The notes under the pieces are model-generated. The model was given only the letters and a program-made list of their open reading frames with translations, was not told where the DNA came from and searched no databases. Positions 1 to 9,746 of a stretch of DNA of 64,000 nucleotides are shown here, piece after piece. How positions within the stretch are numbered: position 1 is the first letter of the stretch; the number at the start of each line of letters is the position of its first letter. The stretch is taken from positions 1-64,000 of the forward strand of contig JAPFBL010000569.1 in the NCBI GenBank assembly GCA_026182355.1, read 5' to 3'. The position numbers were made by a program, and so were the translations under genes. The DNA is from Hermatobates lingyangjiaoensis. Lineage: Eukaryota; Arthropoda; Insecta; Hemiptera; Hermatobatidae.

Positions 1-102
1 AACAAACAAATAGACAGAAATTTTTCAGTTTCTCTAATTTATAAAACGCGTAAACGAGTCAGTTGTAAGCAATGTACAGATAAAACCTTTTATTTATATC
101 GA
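1..102 (-). mobile_element. Helitron 5'-terminal fragment, cut by the window edge
   Basis: On the minus strand this reads as a Helitron 5' end. It begins TC at 102-101 and continues with the same sequence that closes the copies ending near 9746 and 10280 (shared words gagtcagtt, aagcaatgtacaga and the AT-rich end). The rest of the element lies outside the window. Helitrons start with TC and insert between A and T, and the flanking base at 103 is t, as expected. Confidence 0.6.
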
Positions 103-676
103 TTATCTACGCTAAATTCTCCATTAAACGTAATTCGTTAGATCTAAGCTGTGAATTAAAAAAATCCATACTAATAAATAAACGAAGGTTATCTAGAAGT
201 GGAGGGTCATAGGTATGGATTTCGAAGAATAACTTTTAAATATTTACTCTTAATTTCATTGAAAATGAACGAAACATCCCAGTCATGTAAACTGTATCAC
301 TGACACGTAATGTCAAAATATAAACAATTAACAAACTCCATTTCATATTTTTCAGATCTTTTCCTAATTTCAGACTTACTTGTAGGTCACAGTGATAATA
401 CTTATCATAAAAGTTGTATACAATACAATTTGTGACAGCTTAAATTTTTTACTAAAAAAGATGTTTTAAGTGTTTTAAAATCATTTGTATTTTCAATATA
501 CTATTTTTTTCTCTTAATCGAAGTTTTGCCTAGCGTCAAACAGTAAAACACCTTCAAGTCAATGATTTGTCTATATTTTGTAGATATCTCCAGGGCATTG
601 GTATTTTCCTACTGCAAAAAAACATTACATGATCGTTGTATTCAAGTCAAGCTACAAACCAAATCTCGATAAAGGA
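103..676. other. AT-rich spacer, nothing recognised
   Basis: No open frame, repeat or RNA signal that I can support between the Helitron end and the LINE poly(A). Confidence 0.5.
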
Positions 677-2503
677 TTTTTTTTTTTTTTTTTTTTTTTC
701 TATTACAACTACCCTTATCGGGGTAACAAGTAACAGCGATCCATGCTACATAAAGGTGGAATAAAGAGTGGAGAAACCACCCATTGGTAGTACTCCATAT
801 AGACTGTTAGGATCACTTGCAACTAGTGATCCTACATTTCACTTGACATCCTACTAGTGAACTTGACAGCCAACATTTCAGAGCAGGTCTCGGGGCCAAC
901 ATCTTTTCAGCCTTCTAATAGGGTTGCTAGGAATCTGGAGAGATGATAATTCGTGAATGAAAGGATTTATAGTGGTGGGCAAAGATTCATGGAATTTGCG
1001 GTATCGGGATTGGATTTCTTGGTGGATGAAGGGAATTTTAAGATCTTTGTGTATGGTATCGTTCGAAACATAGAAGGGAGCTTGCACAATTTTGCGAAGG
1101 ATTTTGGATTGGGCTGCTTGAATTCTTTGGATGTTTGAATGCTTGGTTGATCCCCAGATTTCTAGTCCATAAGTCCAGATTGGTTTAAGTATAGCAGTGT
1201 ATATTAGTCTTTTGTTTTGTAGTGTCAGATTTGATCTGTTGTCAAGAAGTCTAGATAGCGTCTTGTATCGTCTCAGTAGGTCTTGTCGTTTCAGTCTTGT
1301 ATGTGGATTCCATGTTAATCGTTTGTCGATGTACATCCCCAGGTATCGCACTACGTTAGCAACTGGGAGGGGAGATTGGTTAATATAAACAGGAGGACAT
1401 CTTTGTTTTCGTAGTGTGAACGTAATATGGGTGGATTTCTCAGTGTTTAATTTAATTCTTTTCTTCTGGCACCAAGATTCCAAAATGAGTAAATGTTCTT
1501 GGAGGGATTGAGTGGAGCTGATAGGATCTGAGTCACTGGATAATATTGCTGTGTCATCTGCAAAGGTGAAAATAGTAGTTTTGGAATGGGTTGGGATATC
1601 AGCAGTGTATATTTGGTAAAGAGTGGGAGCCAATACGCTCCCCTGAGGCACACCAGCATTTACAGGAAAATAGGGAGAAAGAGCAGTTCCTTCACAAACC
1701 CGGAAATATCGCTCGGTCAGGTAGCTGCGAAGGATGAGGTAGTATGTTGAGGGTAGGATGTCTTTTAGTTGGCATAGTAAGCTTGGGTGCCAAACCCGGT
1801 CAAAAGCCTGAGAAACATCAAGAAACGCACCCGAACAATATTGGCCTCTCTCTAGAGCAGAGGAGATGGCGTCTACAACCCGGTGGCACTGCTGTATTGT
1901 TGTATGGTGTCGCCGGAAACCAAACTGGTGGTCGGGGATTATATTCTGTTTGTATAGGAGAGGAATAATGCGTTTTAGGATTAGCCTTTCTAGAATCTTT
2001 CCTAGTATTGGTAGCAGGCTAATGGGTCTGTAGGAAGTAGGCAGGTGGGAGGGTTTATTAGGTTTGGGTATCATGCGGATATGGGAATGTTTCCATGATA
2101 TTGGAAAGTAAGTTGTACGCAAAACTGAATTAAAGAGATATGTAATGAGGAGTACAGCTTTTTTGGGGAGTTCTTTAAGAATTAATGGAGTAATTAGGTC
2201 AAATCCAGGAGCTTTTTTGGTTTTGAGGTTTTTTATTGCATACTGAACATCGGACGGGGTAAACGCTTTTGGAGGAAGACTCAAGGGAACAGGACAGTCT
2301 AACTTCTCTATTGTTTTTGCCACATATAAAGGATTTAGGATAGTAGGGTGGGGGGTAAAGACAGTGGTAAGGTAGGAGGCAAACAGATTGGCCTTTTCTT
2401 CGTCTGATTTTGCCCAGTTACCATTTGTCTGCCTGAGGGGAGCAGACACTTTATTATAGGATAGGATTTTTCTGGTTGCTCTCCAGAGCGATTTGTTGTC
2501 AGT
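677..2503 (-). mobile_element. 5'-truncated Jockey-type non-LTR retrotransposon
   Basis: The minus strand holds a reverse-transcriptase frame, a 3' UTR of about 180 nt and a poly(A) tail seen as a T run at 678-699. Gag, the AP endonuclease and the front of ORF2 are missing. Homology starts near 2500 with the sequence coding DNKSLW, after which unrelated AT-rich DNA follows. That is ordinary 5' truncation by target-primed reverse transcription. I could not find a convincing target-site duplication. Confidence 0.85.
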
Positions 2504-2563
2504 CTGGAAAATACTGTTAATAAATAAAAGGAAAGAAAAATACTGTTCAATATATGTAGTCAA
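878..2563 (-). CDS. Jockey-clade reverse transcriptase (C-terminal part of ORF2)
   Basis: Open frame of 561 residues encoding the reverse transcriptase of a LINE. It copies element RNA at a nicked chromosomal site. Visible motifs in order: KKAPG at 116-120, YRPISLLP near 178-185, FLDVSQAFDRVW at 247-258 with the first catalytic Asp, AGVPQGSVLAP at 303-313, FADDTA at 334-339 (catalytic DD pair), YLGMYID at 407-413, then a thumb and C-terminal region with APFYVSN near 495-501. The first 20 or so residues come from flanking DNA: the family match begins at DNKSLW (22-27), so the methionine at 2563 is accidental. The AP endonuclease that normally precedes this domain is absent, so the copy cannot move by itself. 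The frame is uninterrupted, which suggests a fairly recent insertion. Assignment to the Jockey clade rests on motif spacing and overall feel; a CR1-type relative is the main alternative. Confidence 0.85.
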   Translation of the reverse strand: MTTYIEQYFSFLLFINSIFQTDNKSLWRATRKILSYNKVSAPLRQTNGNWAKSDEEKANLFASYLTTVFTPHPTILNPLYVAKTIEKLDCPVPLSLPPKAFTPSDVQYAIKNLKTKKAPGFDLITPLILKELPKKAVLLITYLFNSVLRTTYFPISWKHSHIRMIPKPNKPSHLPTSYRPISLLPILGKILERLILKRIIPLLYKQNIIPDHQFGFRRHHTTIQQCHRVVDAISSALERGQYCSGAFLDVSQAFDRVWHPSLLCQLKDILPSTYYLILRSYLTERYFRVCEGTALSPYFPVNAGVPQGSVLAPTLYQIYTADIPTHSKTTIFTFADDTAILSSDSDPISSTQSLQEHLLILESWCQKKRIKLNTEKSTHITFTLRKQRCPPVYINQSPLPVANVVRYLGMYIDKRLTWNPHTRLKRQDLLRRYKTLSRLLDNRSNLTLQNKRLIYTAILKPIWTYGLEIWGSTKHSNIQRIQAAQSKILRKIVQAPFYVSNDTIHKDLKIPFIHQEIQSRYRKFHESLPTTINPFIHELSSLQIPSNPIRRLKRCWPRDLL

Positions 2564-2925
2564 GATAAGACAACATTGTATTTTAAATATATTAATCTCA
2601 ATTTTTCGGTATCAAGTTTTTACGAGTTTTATCAATTATGACATTTACATGTTTAATTGTATGCAAATTTTAAAAAGTCATCCATTTACCACTTTTCAAG
2701 AAATCAATAAAAGAATTAATTTAATGGAAAATCCGTTAAAAGGATGAAAAAGTAGGGTTACAGTTATCCAGCTCTTTTCTATGCTACTTACGTAATTCCC
2801 AAAAATGTTATATATACTATAGAGTTGTTTTTACAAGAGCGCTTCCATTCACTCAGATGAGGGGTTTGGGTTGGTGTAAGTGTAACCTTACTTTTGTTTC
2901 CTCCTTTGTTTCTCAATCTAGGGAC
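2504..2925. other. AT-rich spacer
   Basis: Flanking DNA between the LINE and the tandem array. I see no gene or repeat here. Confidence 0.5.
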
Positions 2926-3402
2926 GGACCCCCTCAGAGCTATTTTATGGTCTGTGAACCCCCTCAGAGCTATTTTATGGTCTGTGGACCCCCTCAGATC
3001 TATTTTACCGTCTGTGGACCCCCTCAGAGCTATTTTACCGTTTGTGGAACCCCTCAGAACTATTTTATGGTCTGTGGACCCCCTCAGAGCTATTTTACCG
3101 TCGTGGACCTCCTCAGAGCTATTTTACCGTCTGTGGACCCCCTCAGAGCTATTTTACCGTTTGTGGAACCCCTCAGAACTATTTTATGGTCTGTGGACCC
3201 CCTCAGAGCTATTTTACCGTCGCGGACCCCCTCAGAGATATTTTACCGTCTGTGGACCCCCTCAGAGCTATTTTACCGTCTGTGGACCCCCTCAGAGCTA
3301 TTTTACCGTCTTGGAACCCCTCAGAGCTATTTTACCGTCTGTAGACCCCCTAAGAGCTATTTTAGACCCCCTCAGAGTTATTTTGCCATCTTGGACCCCC
3401 AA
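2926..3402. repeat. 30-bp tandem array, about 16 units, with higher-order structure
   Basis: The unit is built from ccccctcagagctatttt and accgtctgtgga. The word ctcag recurs at 2933, 2963, 2993, 3023, 3053, 3083 and so on to 3371. Variants (tatggt against accgt, gaac against gagc) recur in the same order at about 3018-3103 and 3138-3222, so a block of four units has itself been duplicated. Because 30 is a multiple of three, all forward frames are open and give long spurious frames (up to 241 residues). I do not regard these as genes. Confidence 0.95.
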
Positions 3403-3489
3403 TATATTTGCTAAAATTTATGTATATATATATATATCAGTTCACAAACGAAGAAAAGCAACACACAGAGAAAGAGACACACTTACAAA

Positions 3490-3520
3490 CTCAAATTTTC
3501 GGATGATCCGTCTTCAGGAG
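3490..3520 (-). ncRNA. Hammerhead ribozyme motif (PLE-A, left arm)
   Basis: Minus strand: helix I CUC/GAG, core CUGAAGA, one extra C, helix II GGAU/AUCC, GAAA, palindromic helix III AAUU, cleavage position U. Confidence 0.7.
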
Positions 3521-4107
3521 AAAAGAGAGAAAGGGCGACCAAGCACGCCGGAAACACAACGGCAGGAAACCGTCCCGGCAACCGACCGTGCTGCCACGCG
3601 CGCCCGGTTCAGGAAGTAATGAAGTAGAGACGATCAGAAGAAAATTAATATTAAAATTAAAATTAAGAATTAAGAAAAGCAGTTCTGGTTGATTGAAGGT
3701 AAAATAAACAGCAGGAAGATAAATGAAGTATAAAAAGGAATACCGTGAAAAATACCTAAAAGCATGAAAAAGGAAGATAACAGAGTTGGTAAGGCGATGA
3801 GAAACAAATGAAAATACAAGGATAAGAACAATTAAAAATAAAAGTAATAATATAAAATAAATAAATAATTAAAGCAATTTAAAAAATAGGAATAAAAATA
3901 AATAAAATAAAATAAATTAGATAAAATAAAAATAATAAATAAATGTTAAATAAAAAAAATATATATATATATATAAATAAATAAAATAAAAATAATAATA
4001 AAATATAATTATCGCTTAAGGTTTAATCCGGGTTTGGAACGTGCCTTGAGCAAGCAAATATGTGCCTCCTCGGATGCTCTGAGGGTTACAGTATAGTCAT
4101 CAGGAGA

Positions 4108-4164
4108 GCACATATTTGCTTGCTCAAGGCACGTTCCAAACCCGGATTAAACCTTAAGCGATAA
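4108..4164 (+). pseudogene. Last 18 codons of a PLE GIY-YIG ORF (family A)
   Basis: Reads AHICLLKARSKPGLNLKR followed by TAA. This matches the C-terminus of the longer family-B protein (AHIWLLSARSAPGLNLKR). The left arm carries the same codons in antisense up to its break at 4062. It is only the end of the endonuclease domain. Confidence 0.75.
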
Positions 4165-4666
4165 TTATATTTTATTATTATTTTTATTTTATTTATTTAT
4201 ATATATATATATTTTTTTTTTATTTAACATTTATTTATTATTTTTATTTTATCTAATTTATTTTATTTTATCTAATTTATTTTATTTATTTTTATTCCTA
4301 TTTTTTAAATTGCTTTAATTATTTATTTATTTTATATTATTACTTTTATTTTTAATTGTTCTTATCCTTGTAATTTCATTTGTTTCTCATCGCCTTACCA
4401 ACTCTGTTATCTTCCTTTTTCATGCTTTTAGGTATTTTTCACGGTATTCCTTTTTATACTTCATTTATCTTCCTGCTGTTTATTTTACCTTCTATCAACC
4501 AGAACTGCTTTTCTTAATTCTTAATTATAATTTTAATATTAATTTTCTTCTGATCGTCTCTACTTCATTACTTCCTGAACCGGGCGCGCATGGCAGCACG
4601 GTCGGTTGCCGGGACGGTTTCCTGCCGTTGTGTTTCCGGCGTGCTTGGTCGCCCTTTCTCTCTTTT

Positions 4667-4697
4667 CTCCTGAAGACGGATCATCCGAAAATTTGAG
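4667..4697 (+). ncRNA. Hammerhead ribozyme motif (PLE-A, right arm)
   Basis: Mirror of the motif at 3490-3520: CUC, CUGAAGA, C, helix II with GGA/UCC, GAAA, AAUU, then GAG closing helix I. It is followed by TTTGTAAGTGTG, a splice-donor-like word shared with families B and C. Confidence 0.7.
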
Positions 4698-4861
4698 TTT
4701 GTAAGTGTGTCTCTTTCTCTGTGTGTTGCTTTTCTTCGTTTGTGAACTGATTTGCGTCCAGTTTGGATCGTTTTTTCGAATTTTAAGTGTATATATATAT
4801 ATATATATATAGTTCAATATAAACAAAGAAACATAGAGAAATCAGAAGAACACACTTACAG

Positions 4862-4895
4862 TCTCTAATTTTCGGTTTGAACCGTCTTCAGGAGA
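4862..4895 (-). ncRNA. Hammerhead ribozyme motif (PLE-B, left arm)
   Basis: Helix I UCUC/GAGA, core CUGAAGA, extra C, helix II GGUU/AACC, GAAA, palindromic helix III AAUU, cleavage position A. Confidence 0.75.
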
Positions 4896-5240
4896 GATAA
4901 GAGAGGGAAACCAAGCGCACTGGATCAGAGATGGTTGGAGACCAACAGTGTTGCCGCATGCGCGCCCGTTCACAGAAAATAAGGTAGACAGGAATCAATT
5001 TATAATTAATTTATAATTTATAAAATAAAATAATGGAATATGAAAACAATAAATATATAAAAAAGAAAAAATTGAAAAAATAATGGAAATTGATACAGAG
5101 AAATTGATACATAAACAAAAGTGCTGACTATGCTATGATAAAATAAAATAAAACTAAGAATACAAATAATAATAACAAATGAAATAATTTAATAATAAAA
5201 AAAAAAAAAAAAATGTGAAAAGGCAAGGAACTTTTAGACA

Positions 5241-6011
5241 TTATCGCTTTAGATTGAGGCCAGGTGCACTACGCGCACTTAATAGCCAAATATGGGCTTC
5301 TTCGGAGGCTCGTAGTGTGAGATCTTTGCTGTCAGGGGGTATTTGTCGCAGAATCTGTAACCTGTAGCACTCATTAAAAGGGAGACCGTGGCTATTGGCA
5401 TGTATGGCAATAGGAAGATGGGAGCGACTATTGACTGAAGCTCTGTGATTGTTCATACGGAGACTAAGCTTGGTGGATGCTTGGCCTACGTAGAACGAAT
5501 CACACTTGGTACACTCCAAACGGTACACACAGTTTTTGGAGGTACACGAGCAGTCAGTTGCAACAGGATAGAGGGTGTTATGGGGGGGAGCTGTGAAGTG
5601 TGGTTGGGGATTTATAATGGGACACGTGAGGCAACCTCGACGTCCGCACAGTTGCGCTCCAGAGGGCAAACTGTTTGCCCTCGTGGAGGTTAGCTTCCTG
5701 TGCGAAAGAAAATTGCCAAGGTTGGGAGGACGTCTGTAGGATAGGCGTGGCGGATTAGGAAAGGTTTTGGAGGTGGCTGGGGAAGAGGATATGATCGGGA
5801 AAAGTTCTTTAATGATGGTACCCAGTCTGTGGATACCTGGGAAGTAGGTTGTTATAAGGTAGGGAGACCCAGAGGGAGAGGAAGAGGAGGTTGATGTAGG
5901 ATTGTGTGGGATCGTGGAAGGAACCAGTCTTCTGGTTAGGAAGGGGAGAGGGTAACCTCGCTCTACAAATTTACTTTTGTAACCACACTTCACAGCTCCC
6001 CCCCATAACAC
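5241..6011 (-). CDS. PLE ORF fragment: linker, Cys motif and GIY-YIG endonuclease (family B)
   Basis: Open frame of 256 residues coding the C-terminal part of a Penelope-like retroelement polyprotein. The GIY-YIG nuclease nicks target DNA for reverse transcription. About residues 12-115 are a Pro/Ser-rich linker ending in RRPPNLGNFLSHRKL, typical of PLEs between RT and nuclease. CGRRGCLTC (122-130) and CSCTSKNC (154-161) are Cys-rich, possibly zinc-binding. The nuclease core runs from CVYRL (161-165) and FYVGQ (173-177), the equivalents of the GIY and YIG strands, through LRMNNHRAS (184-192) with the catalytic-type Arg, to EEAH (237-240) and the end LNLKR. The first 11 residues are antisense of the right arm, so the apparent start is an artefact of the head-to-head join. 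The reverse transcriptase is missing, so the copy is dead although this part is unbroken. Confidence 0.82.
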   Translation of the reverse strand: MLWGGAVKCGYKSKFVERGYPLPFLTRRLVPSTIPHNPTSTSSSSPSGSPYLITTYFPGIHRLGTIIKELFPIISSSPATSKTFPNPPRLSYRRPPNLGNFLSHRKLTSTRANSLPSGAQLCGRRGCLTCPIINPQPHFTAPPHNTLYPVATDCSCTSKNCVYRLECTKCDSFYVGQASTKLSLRMNNHRASVNSRSHLPIAIHANSHGLPFNECYRLQILRQIPPDSKDLTLRASEEAHIWLLSARSAPGLNLKR

Positions 6012-6345
6012 CCTCTATCCTGTTGCAACTGACTGCTCGTGTACCTCCAAAAACTGTGTGTACCGTTTGGAGTGTACCAAGTGTGATTCGTTCTACGTAG
6101 GCCAAGCATCCACCAAGCTTAGTCTCCGTATGAACAATCACAGAGCTTCAGTCAATAGTCGCTCCCATCTTCCTATTGCCATACATGCCAATAGCCACGG
6201 TCTCCCTTTTAATGAGTGCTACAGGTTACAGATTCTGCGACAAATACCCCCTGACAGCAAAGATCTCACACTACGAGCCTCCGAAGAAGCCCATATTTGG
6301 CTATTAAGTGCGCGTAGTGCACCTGGCCTCAATCTAAAGCGATAA
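5983..6345 (+). CDS. PLE GIY-YIG endonuclease fragment (family B, right arm)
   Basis: The right arm of the foldback repeats the nuclease half of the left-arm protein. It opens with PHFTAPPHNTLYPVATDC and runs unbroken to LNLKR and a stop at 6345. An in-frame TAA at 5980-5982 marks the point where homology begins. Arm-to-arm identity is essentially complete at protein level. Confidence 0.78.
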   Translation, partial: PHFTAPPHNTLYPVATDCSCTSKNCVYRLECTKCDSFYVGQASTKLSLRMNNHRASVNSRSHLPIAIHANSHGLPFNECYRLQILRQIPPDSKDLTLRASEEAHIWLLSARSAPGLNLKR

Positions 6346-6690
6346 TGTCTAAAAGTTCCTTGCCTTTTCACATTTTTTTTTTTTTTTTTATTATTAAATT
6401 ATTTCATTTGTTATTATTATTTGTATTCTTAGTTTTATTTTATTTTATCATAGCATAGTCAGCACTTTTGTTTATGTATCAATTTCTCTGTATCAATTTC
6501 CATTATTTTTTCAATTTTTTCTTTTTTATATATTTATTGTTTTCATATTCCATTATTTTATTTTATAAATTATAAATTAATTATAAATTGATTCCTGTCT
6601 ACCTTATTTTCTGTGAACGGGCGCGCATGCGGCAACACTGTTGGTCTCCAACCATCTCTGATCCAGTGCGCTTGGTTTCCCTCTCTTATC

Positions 6691-6724
6691 TCTCCTGAAG
6701 ACGGTTCAAACCGAAAATTAGAGA
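6691..6724 (+). ncRNA. Hammerhead ribozyme motif (PLE-B, right arm)
   Basis: Same helices as 4862-4895: UCUC/GAGA, CUGAAGA, GGUU/AACC, GAAA, AAUU. It is followed by CTGTAAGTGTG. Confidence 0.75.
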
Positions 6725-6840
6725 CTGTAAGTGTGTTCTTCTGATTTCTCTATGTTTCTTTGTTTATATTGAACTATATTTGTCCGTTTTGGATCGTATT
6801 TCCAACGAACAAAAGTGTATATATATATATATATATATAT

Positions 6841-6989
6841 ACCTCATTAAATATCTTGCCAACATTAAGTTTAGTATGTTTCCTACATACCTTTTCAAGG
6901 TTTCGAATGCTACTTTTCCATCTTTGTGCTATCATATAAATTAACTCACCGATTTTTTTATCTTTGAATGTATTTTTCATATTACACAT
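6841..6989 (-). pseudogene. PLE N-terminal leader peptide (family T-like)
   Basis: Reads GELIYMIAQRW then SSIRNLEKVCRKHTK then KIFNEV, after which (TA)n takes over (YIYIYI). The pattern of GEL-Y, R-LEK, RK and FN-TC is shared with at least eight other PLE leaders in the window. The ORF-like extension into TA repeats is not coding. Confidence 0.6.
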
Positions 6990-7027
6990 GTCCGACGTTT
7001 CGGTCTACGTTGACCATTCTCAAGGAT
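6990..7027 (-). ncRNA. Hammerhead-like motif, variant core
   Basis: Core CUUGAGAAU in place of CUGANGA, helix II GGUC/GACC, then GAAAC and short helix III ACGU. Helix I pairs AUCC with GGAC only loosely. It belongs to the same variant class as 23393-23431. Confidence 0.5.
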
Positions 7028-7529
7028 TCTATATACAAGGTTTTTTTAACAATTCTAATAAATACTTATTTACAATAACAATTACATCACTTCTGTCAAA
7101 CATAACTAATAATAAAAAATACTTTTAAAAAACACTACCTTAATAAAAATGAGTAACAGGTTTGCTACAAAATTCCCTACATGAACTTTTACACAACATT
7201 ATTTAAATCACTATATAGTTATTTTTCACGAATGTAACTTTAAAATTCTGGAAAAACAACAGGACTGATCATTAAGGTTCGGCTTCTTTTCCTTTATGCA
7301 TAATGATTCAATTATATGTTGGCAAGATATTTAATGAGGTATGTTTAAAAGAAGGTCTGCTCCCAAAGTATATATATTGCATACTCCCAAAGTATGTATA
7401 TATATATATATATTGCGCACTCAATACGTTTTCTTTTCTTATATTTATTATTATTATTCTTTTCTTTATTTTCTAACTAACTATACCTTCCCTATTAATT
7501 CTTACTCTCTTTCAACTCTTTATTTAATA

Positions 7530-8382
7530 CTAGCAAACGTACCCGTCTTTGACGGAATCAAAAATTCTATTATACTTGGTATTCCAAAATAACAAATATA
7601 GTATTATATATACTAATATCATAATTAGAAGTAATAGAATAGTAGAAAATACTATTATTAGTACGGCGTTAAACAAATGCCTCTGTATACACCACATTAG
7701 CTGTCTGACCGTCAGGTTTACGGAAGAACAAACAGTTGGAACCTTTAACTCTTGAGCAAGTAAACTACAGTTGACCATGTAAGAAAAACTTGGTCTCGCT
7801 AACATGAATTCCTGCGTTAGATAAAATCTCCCTTTGCGACTTAGTTAACGTCATAGCGAAATAGACTCTGACAGGACTTTGCAATCATTTCAACGGAAAC
7901 AGACCGTGGCTCGGAATCAATGGTATGTGTGGTATACACCCAGCCTCCCCAATACCACATCCAGTCATTATGTCCGTCTCTATGGCATATCTGTGTAGAG
8001 CACGAACTGAGTCGTGTCCCGTTGCACAGTTTTGGGGCACTCATGTTTCGTAACATGAAATTTGTTACTGCTACTAAATTGCAGTATGATTGGTTCTCGT
8101 ACTTTAAGTTTTTACAAATGAGCAGGCAGTCCAGGAGAAATAAATTCAGAGTCAAGAAATTCAATTAGATAATGAACTGCTTCTTCATCACTAATCCAAT
8201 CTCTTTACTGACTTGTAAGGTCTTTCCTCGGTATGATATAGCGTAAGAACTTGTTTGTTGATTTTTCCTGCCTGTTCGTATTAAGAGTTGAGAATTGTTC
8301 GTTTACAAAACTATTTATTCGTAATAGATAGTACATCCTCAACTCTGGGAAACACCTTTTCAAAGATGTCAAATATGCAATA
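7530..8382 (-). mobile_element. Helitron relic 1 with intact 3' terminus
   Basis: On the minus strand the element ends with a CCGTC-AAA-GACGG hairpin (7543-7555), a short GC-containing spacer and CTAG (7533-7530), followed by host T. This is the canonical Helitron 3' structure. Upstream on the same strand is a decayed helicase domain. The element is broken at 8382, where the 3' end of a second copy begins. Confidence 0.82.
7680..8201 (-). pseudogene. Helitron helicase C-terminal domain, decayed
   Basis: Frames on the minus strand, shifting between each other, give EEAVHYLIEFLDSEFISPG, then NFMLRNMSAPKLCNGTRL, then FAMTLTKSQREILSNAGIHV and FFLHGQL, a stop, and FTCSRVKGSN. These are the conserved end of Helitron (Pif1-like) helicase: the LCNGTRL strand, the A-T-KSQ motif (usually AMTINKSQGQ) and the HGQLYVALSRV motif. 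Stops and frameshifts separate them, so it is a pseudogene. The helicase would unwind DNA during rolling-circle transposition. Confidence 0.78.
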
Positions 8383-9746
8383 CTAGCAAATGTACCCGTC
8401 TTTGACGGAATCAAAAATTCTATTATACTTGGTATTCCAAAATATCTATTATAGTATCATACTAATACTATAATTAGAAATTATAGAATAGTAGAAAACA
8501 CCATTATTAGTACAGTGTTAAACAAATGCCTCTGTATACACTACATTAGCTGTCTGTCCTTCAGGTTCATGGAAGAACAATCAGTTGAAACCTCTGACTA
8601 TCGAGCAAGTAAACTACAGTTGACCATGTGAGAAAAACTTGGTTTCGCTAACTTGAATTCCTGCGTTAGATAAAGTCTCCCTTTGCGACTTAGTTAAAGT
8701 CATTGCGAAATAGACTCTGAGGGGACCTTGCAATCATTTGAATGGAAACAGAGAGTGGCTCAGAATCAATTGTATGCGTGGTATACACACAGACTCCCCA
8801 ATACCACATCCAGTCATTATGTCCGCCTCTATGGCATATCTGTGTAGAGCACGAACTCAGAGTCGTGTCCCGTTGCACAGTTTTTGGGTCACTCATGTTT
8901 CGTAACATGAAATTTGTTACTGCTATAAATTGCAGCATCATTGGTGCTCCTACTTTAAGTTTTTACTCATGAGCAGGCAGTCCAGGAGAAATAAATTCAG
9001 AGTCAAGAAATTCAATTAGATAATGAACTGCTTCTTCATCACTAATTCAATCTCTTTACTGACTTGTAAGTTCTTTCCTCGGCTTCATATAGCGTAAGAA
9101 CTTGTTTGTTGATTTCTCATGCCTGGTCATATTAAGGGCTGAGAATTGCTCGTTTACAAAACATTTATTCTCAATAGATAGTACATCCTTAACTCTGTGA
9201 AACACCATTTCAATGATGTCAAATACGCAATATATTCATGTGCTCAATTGAAATTAAAATCAACTAACAATACCTACTTGCCACACCTGTGTATTTTCAA
9301 AACAAACTTGTCTGTGAAGTTAGGAAAATACAGCTAAAAGCCCCATAACTTCGCTTCTGTACTGAATTAATAATCTATTTAGAGCCCATATTTTAAGTTA
9401 GGCACACACAAATCCAGTGTCAATGTTTCAGCTCACTATGTCTTATGGTGGCTGAGTTTACTTGTGACAAACATTTTTCCGTTAAACGTCCATAACTTCA
9501 CTTCTACGTTGAATTTCCAATCAATTCATAGCCTATATTTTAAGTTAGACCTACACAAATCTACTGTAAAAGTTTCAGCTTTATATGTCTTATGGTAGCT
9601 GAGTTTACCTGTGACAAAGTTTTGCGGACAAACCGACAAAAATTTTTCTAAGGGTGGATTCGGTTTCTCCAATGTATGAAACGTAAAGAAAACTTGAAAT
9701 GAGTCAGTTCTAAGCAATGTACAGACAAAATCATTATTTTATTTAT
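8383..9746 (-). mobile_element. Helitron relic 2, both termini visible
   Basis: The 3' hairpin is at 8396-8408 and CTAG at 8386-8383. The helicase relic repeats that of copy 1. The 5' end lies near 9746, where the minus strand starts TCTTTATAAAT. It sits immediately beside copy 1, so the two are in tandem or copy 2 inserted into copy 1. Most of the Rep/helicase region is missing. Confidence 0.75.
8530..9050 (-). pseudogene. Helitron helicase C-terminal domain, second decayed copy
   Basis: Parallel to 7680-8201 with its own changes. NFMLRNMSDPKTVQRD is recognisable and lies next to a version of the LTKSQRE segment. It is interrupted by stops and frameshifts. Confidence 0.7.

Larger units (their letters stand above)
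3437..4790. mobile_element. PLE foldback, family A
   Basis: Near-perfect inverted repeat. The left arm is 3437-4062 and the right arm 4108-4752, with a 45-bp centre. Each arm is the last codons of a GIY-YIG ORF, an AT-rich 3' UTR and a terminal repeat containing a hammerhead motif. The 5'-truncated heads meet in the centre and the tails point outward into (TA)n on both sides. The right arm alone carries a further 38-nt tail (4753-4790) that includes gtccagtttggatcg, also found in families B and C. Confidence 0.85.
4811..6818. mobile_element. PLE foldback, family B
   Basis: Arms 4811-5604 and 5979-6775 are inverted copies of GIY-YIG coding sequence, 3' UTR and ribozyme-bearing terminal repeat. 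The minus-strand arm continues through 5605-5978, so that copy is about 370 bp longer than its partner. Both outer ends abut (TA)n. Only the right arm has the 43-nt tail (6776-6818) with gtccgttttggatcg. A solo piece of the same terminal repeat is at 11091-11225 and a decayed foldback at 30008-30275. Confidence 0.88.
6838..7395. mobile_element. PLE foldback fragment, family T-like
   Basis: The left arm (minus, about 6841-7060) carries the PLE leader peptide and a ribozyme. The right arm (plus, about 7318-7375) repeats only the last codons and extends them through KEGLLPKY, which the left arm lacks. (TA)n lies at both outer ends. The stretch 7060-7317 between the arms is AT-rich and unassigned. 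Confidence 0.65.

Noticed and set aside
953..1968. Several plus-strand frames of 61-74 residues
   Set aside because: Antisense to the LINE reverse-transcriptase frame.
2857..3619. Three overlapping long forward frames (100-241 residues)
   Set aside because: Produced by a 30-bp tandem array with a period divisible by three; no start context or protein family.
4560..4826. 88-residue minus frame ending in TA repeats
   Set aside because: Antisense through the UTR and ribozyme of PLE-A; not conserved as protein in families B and C.
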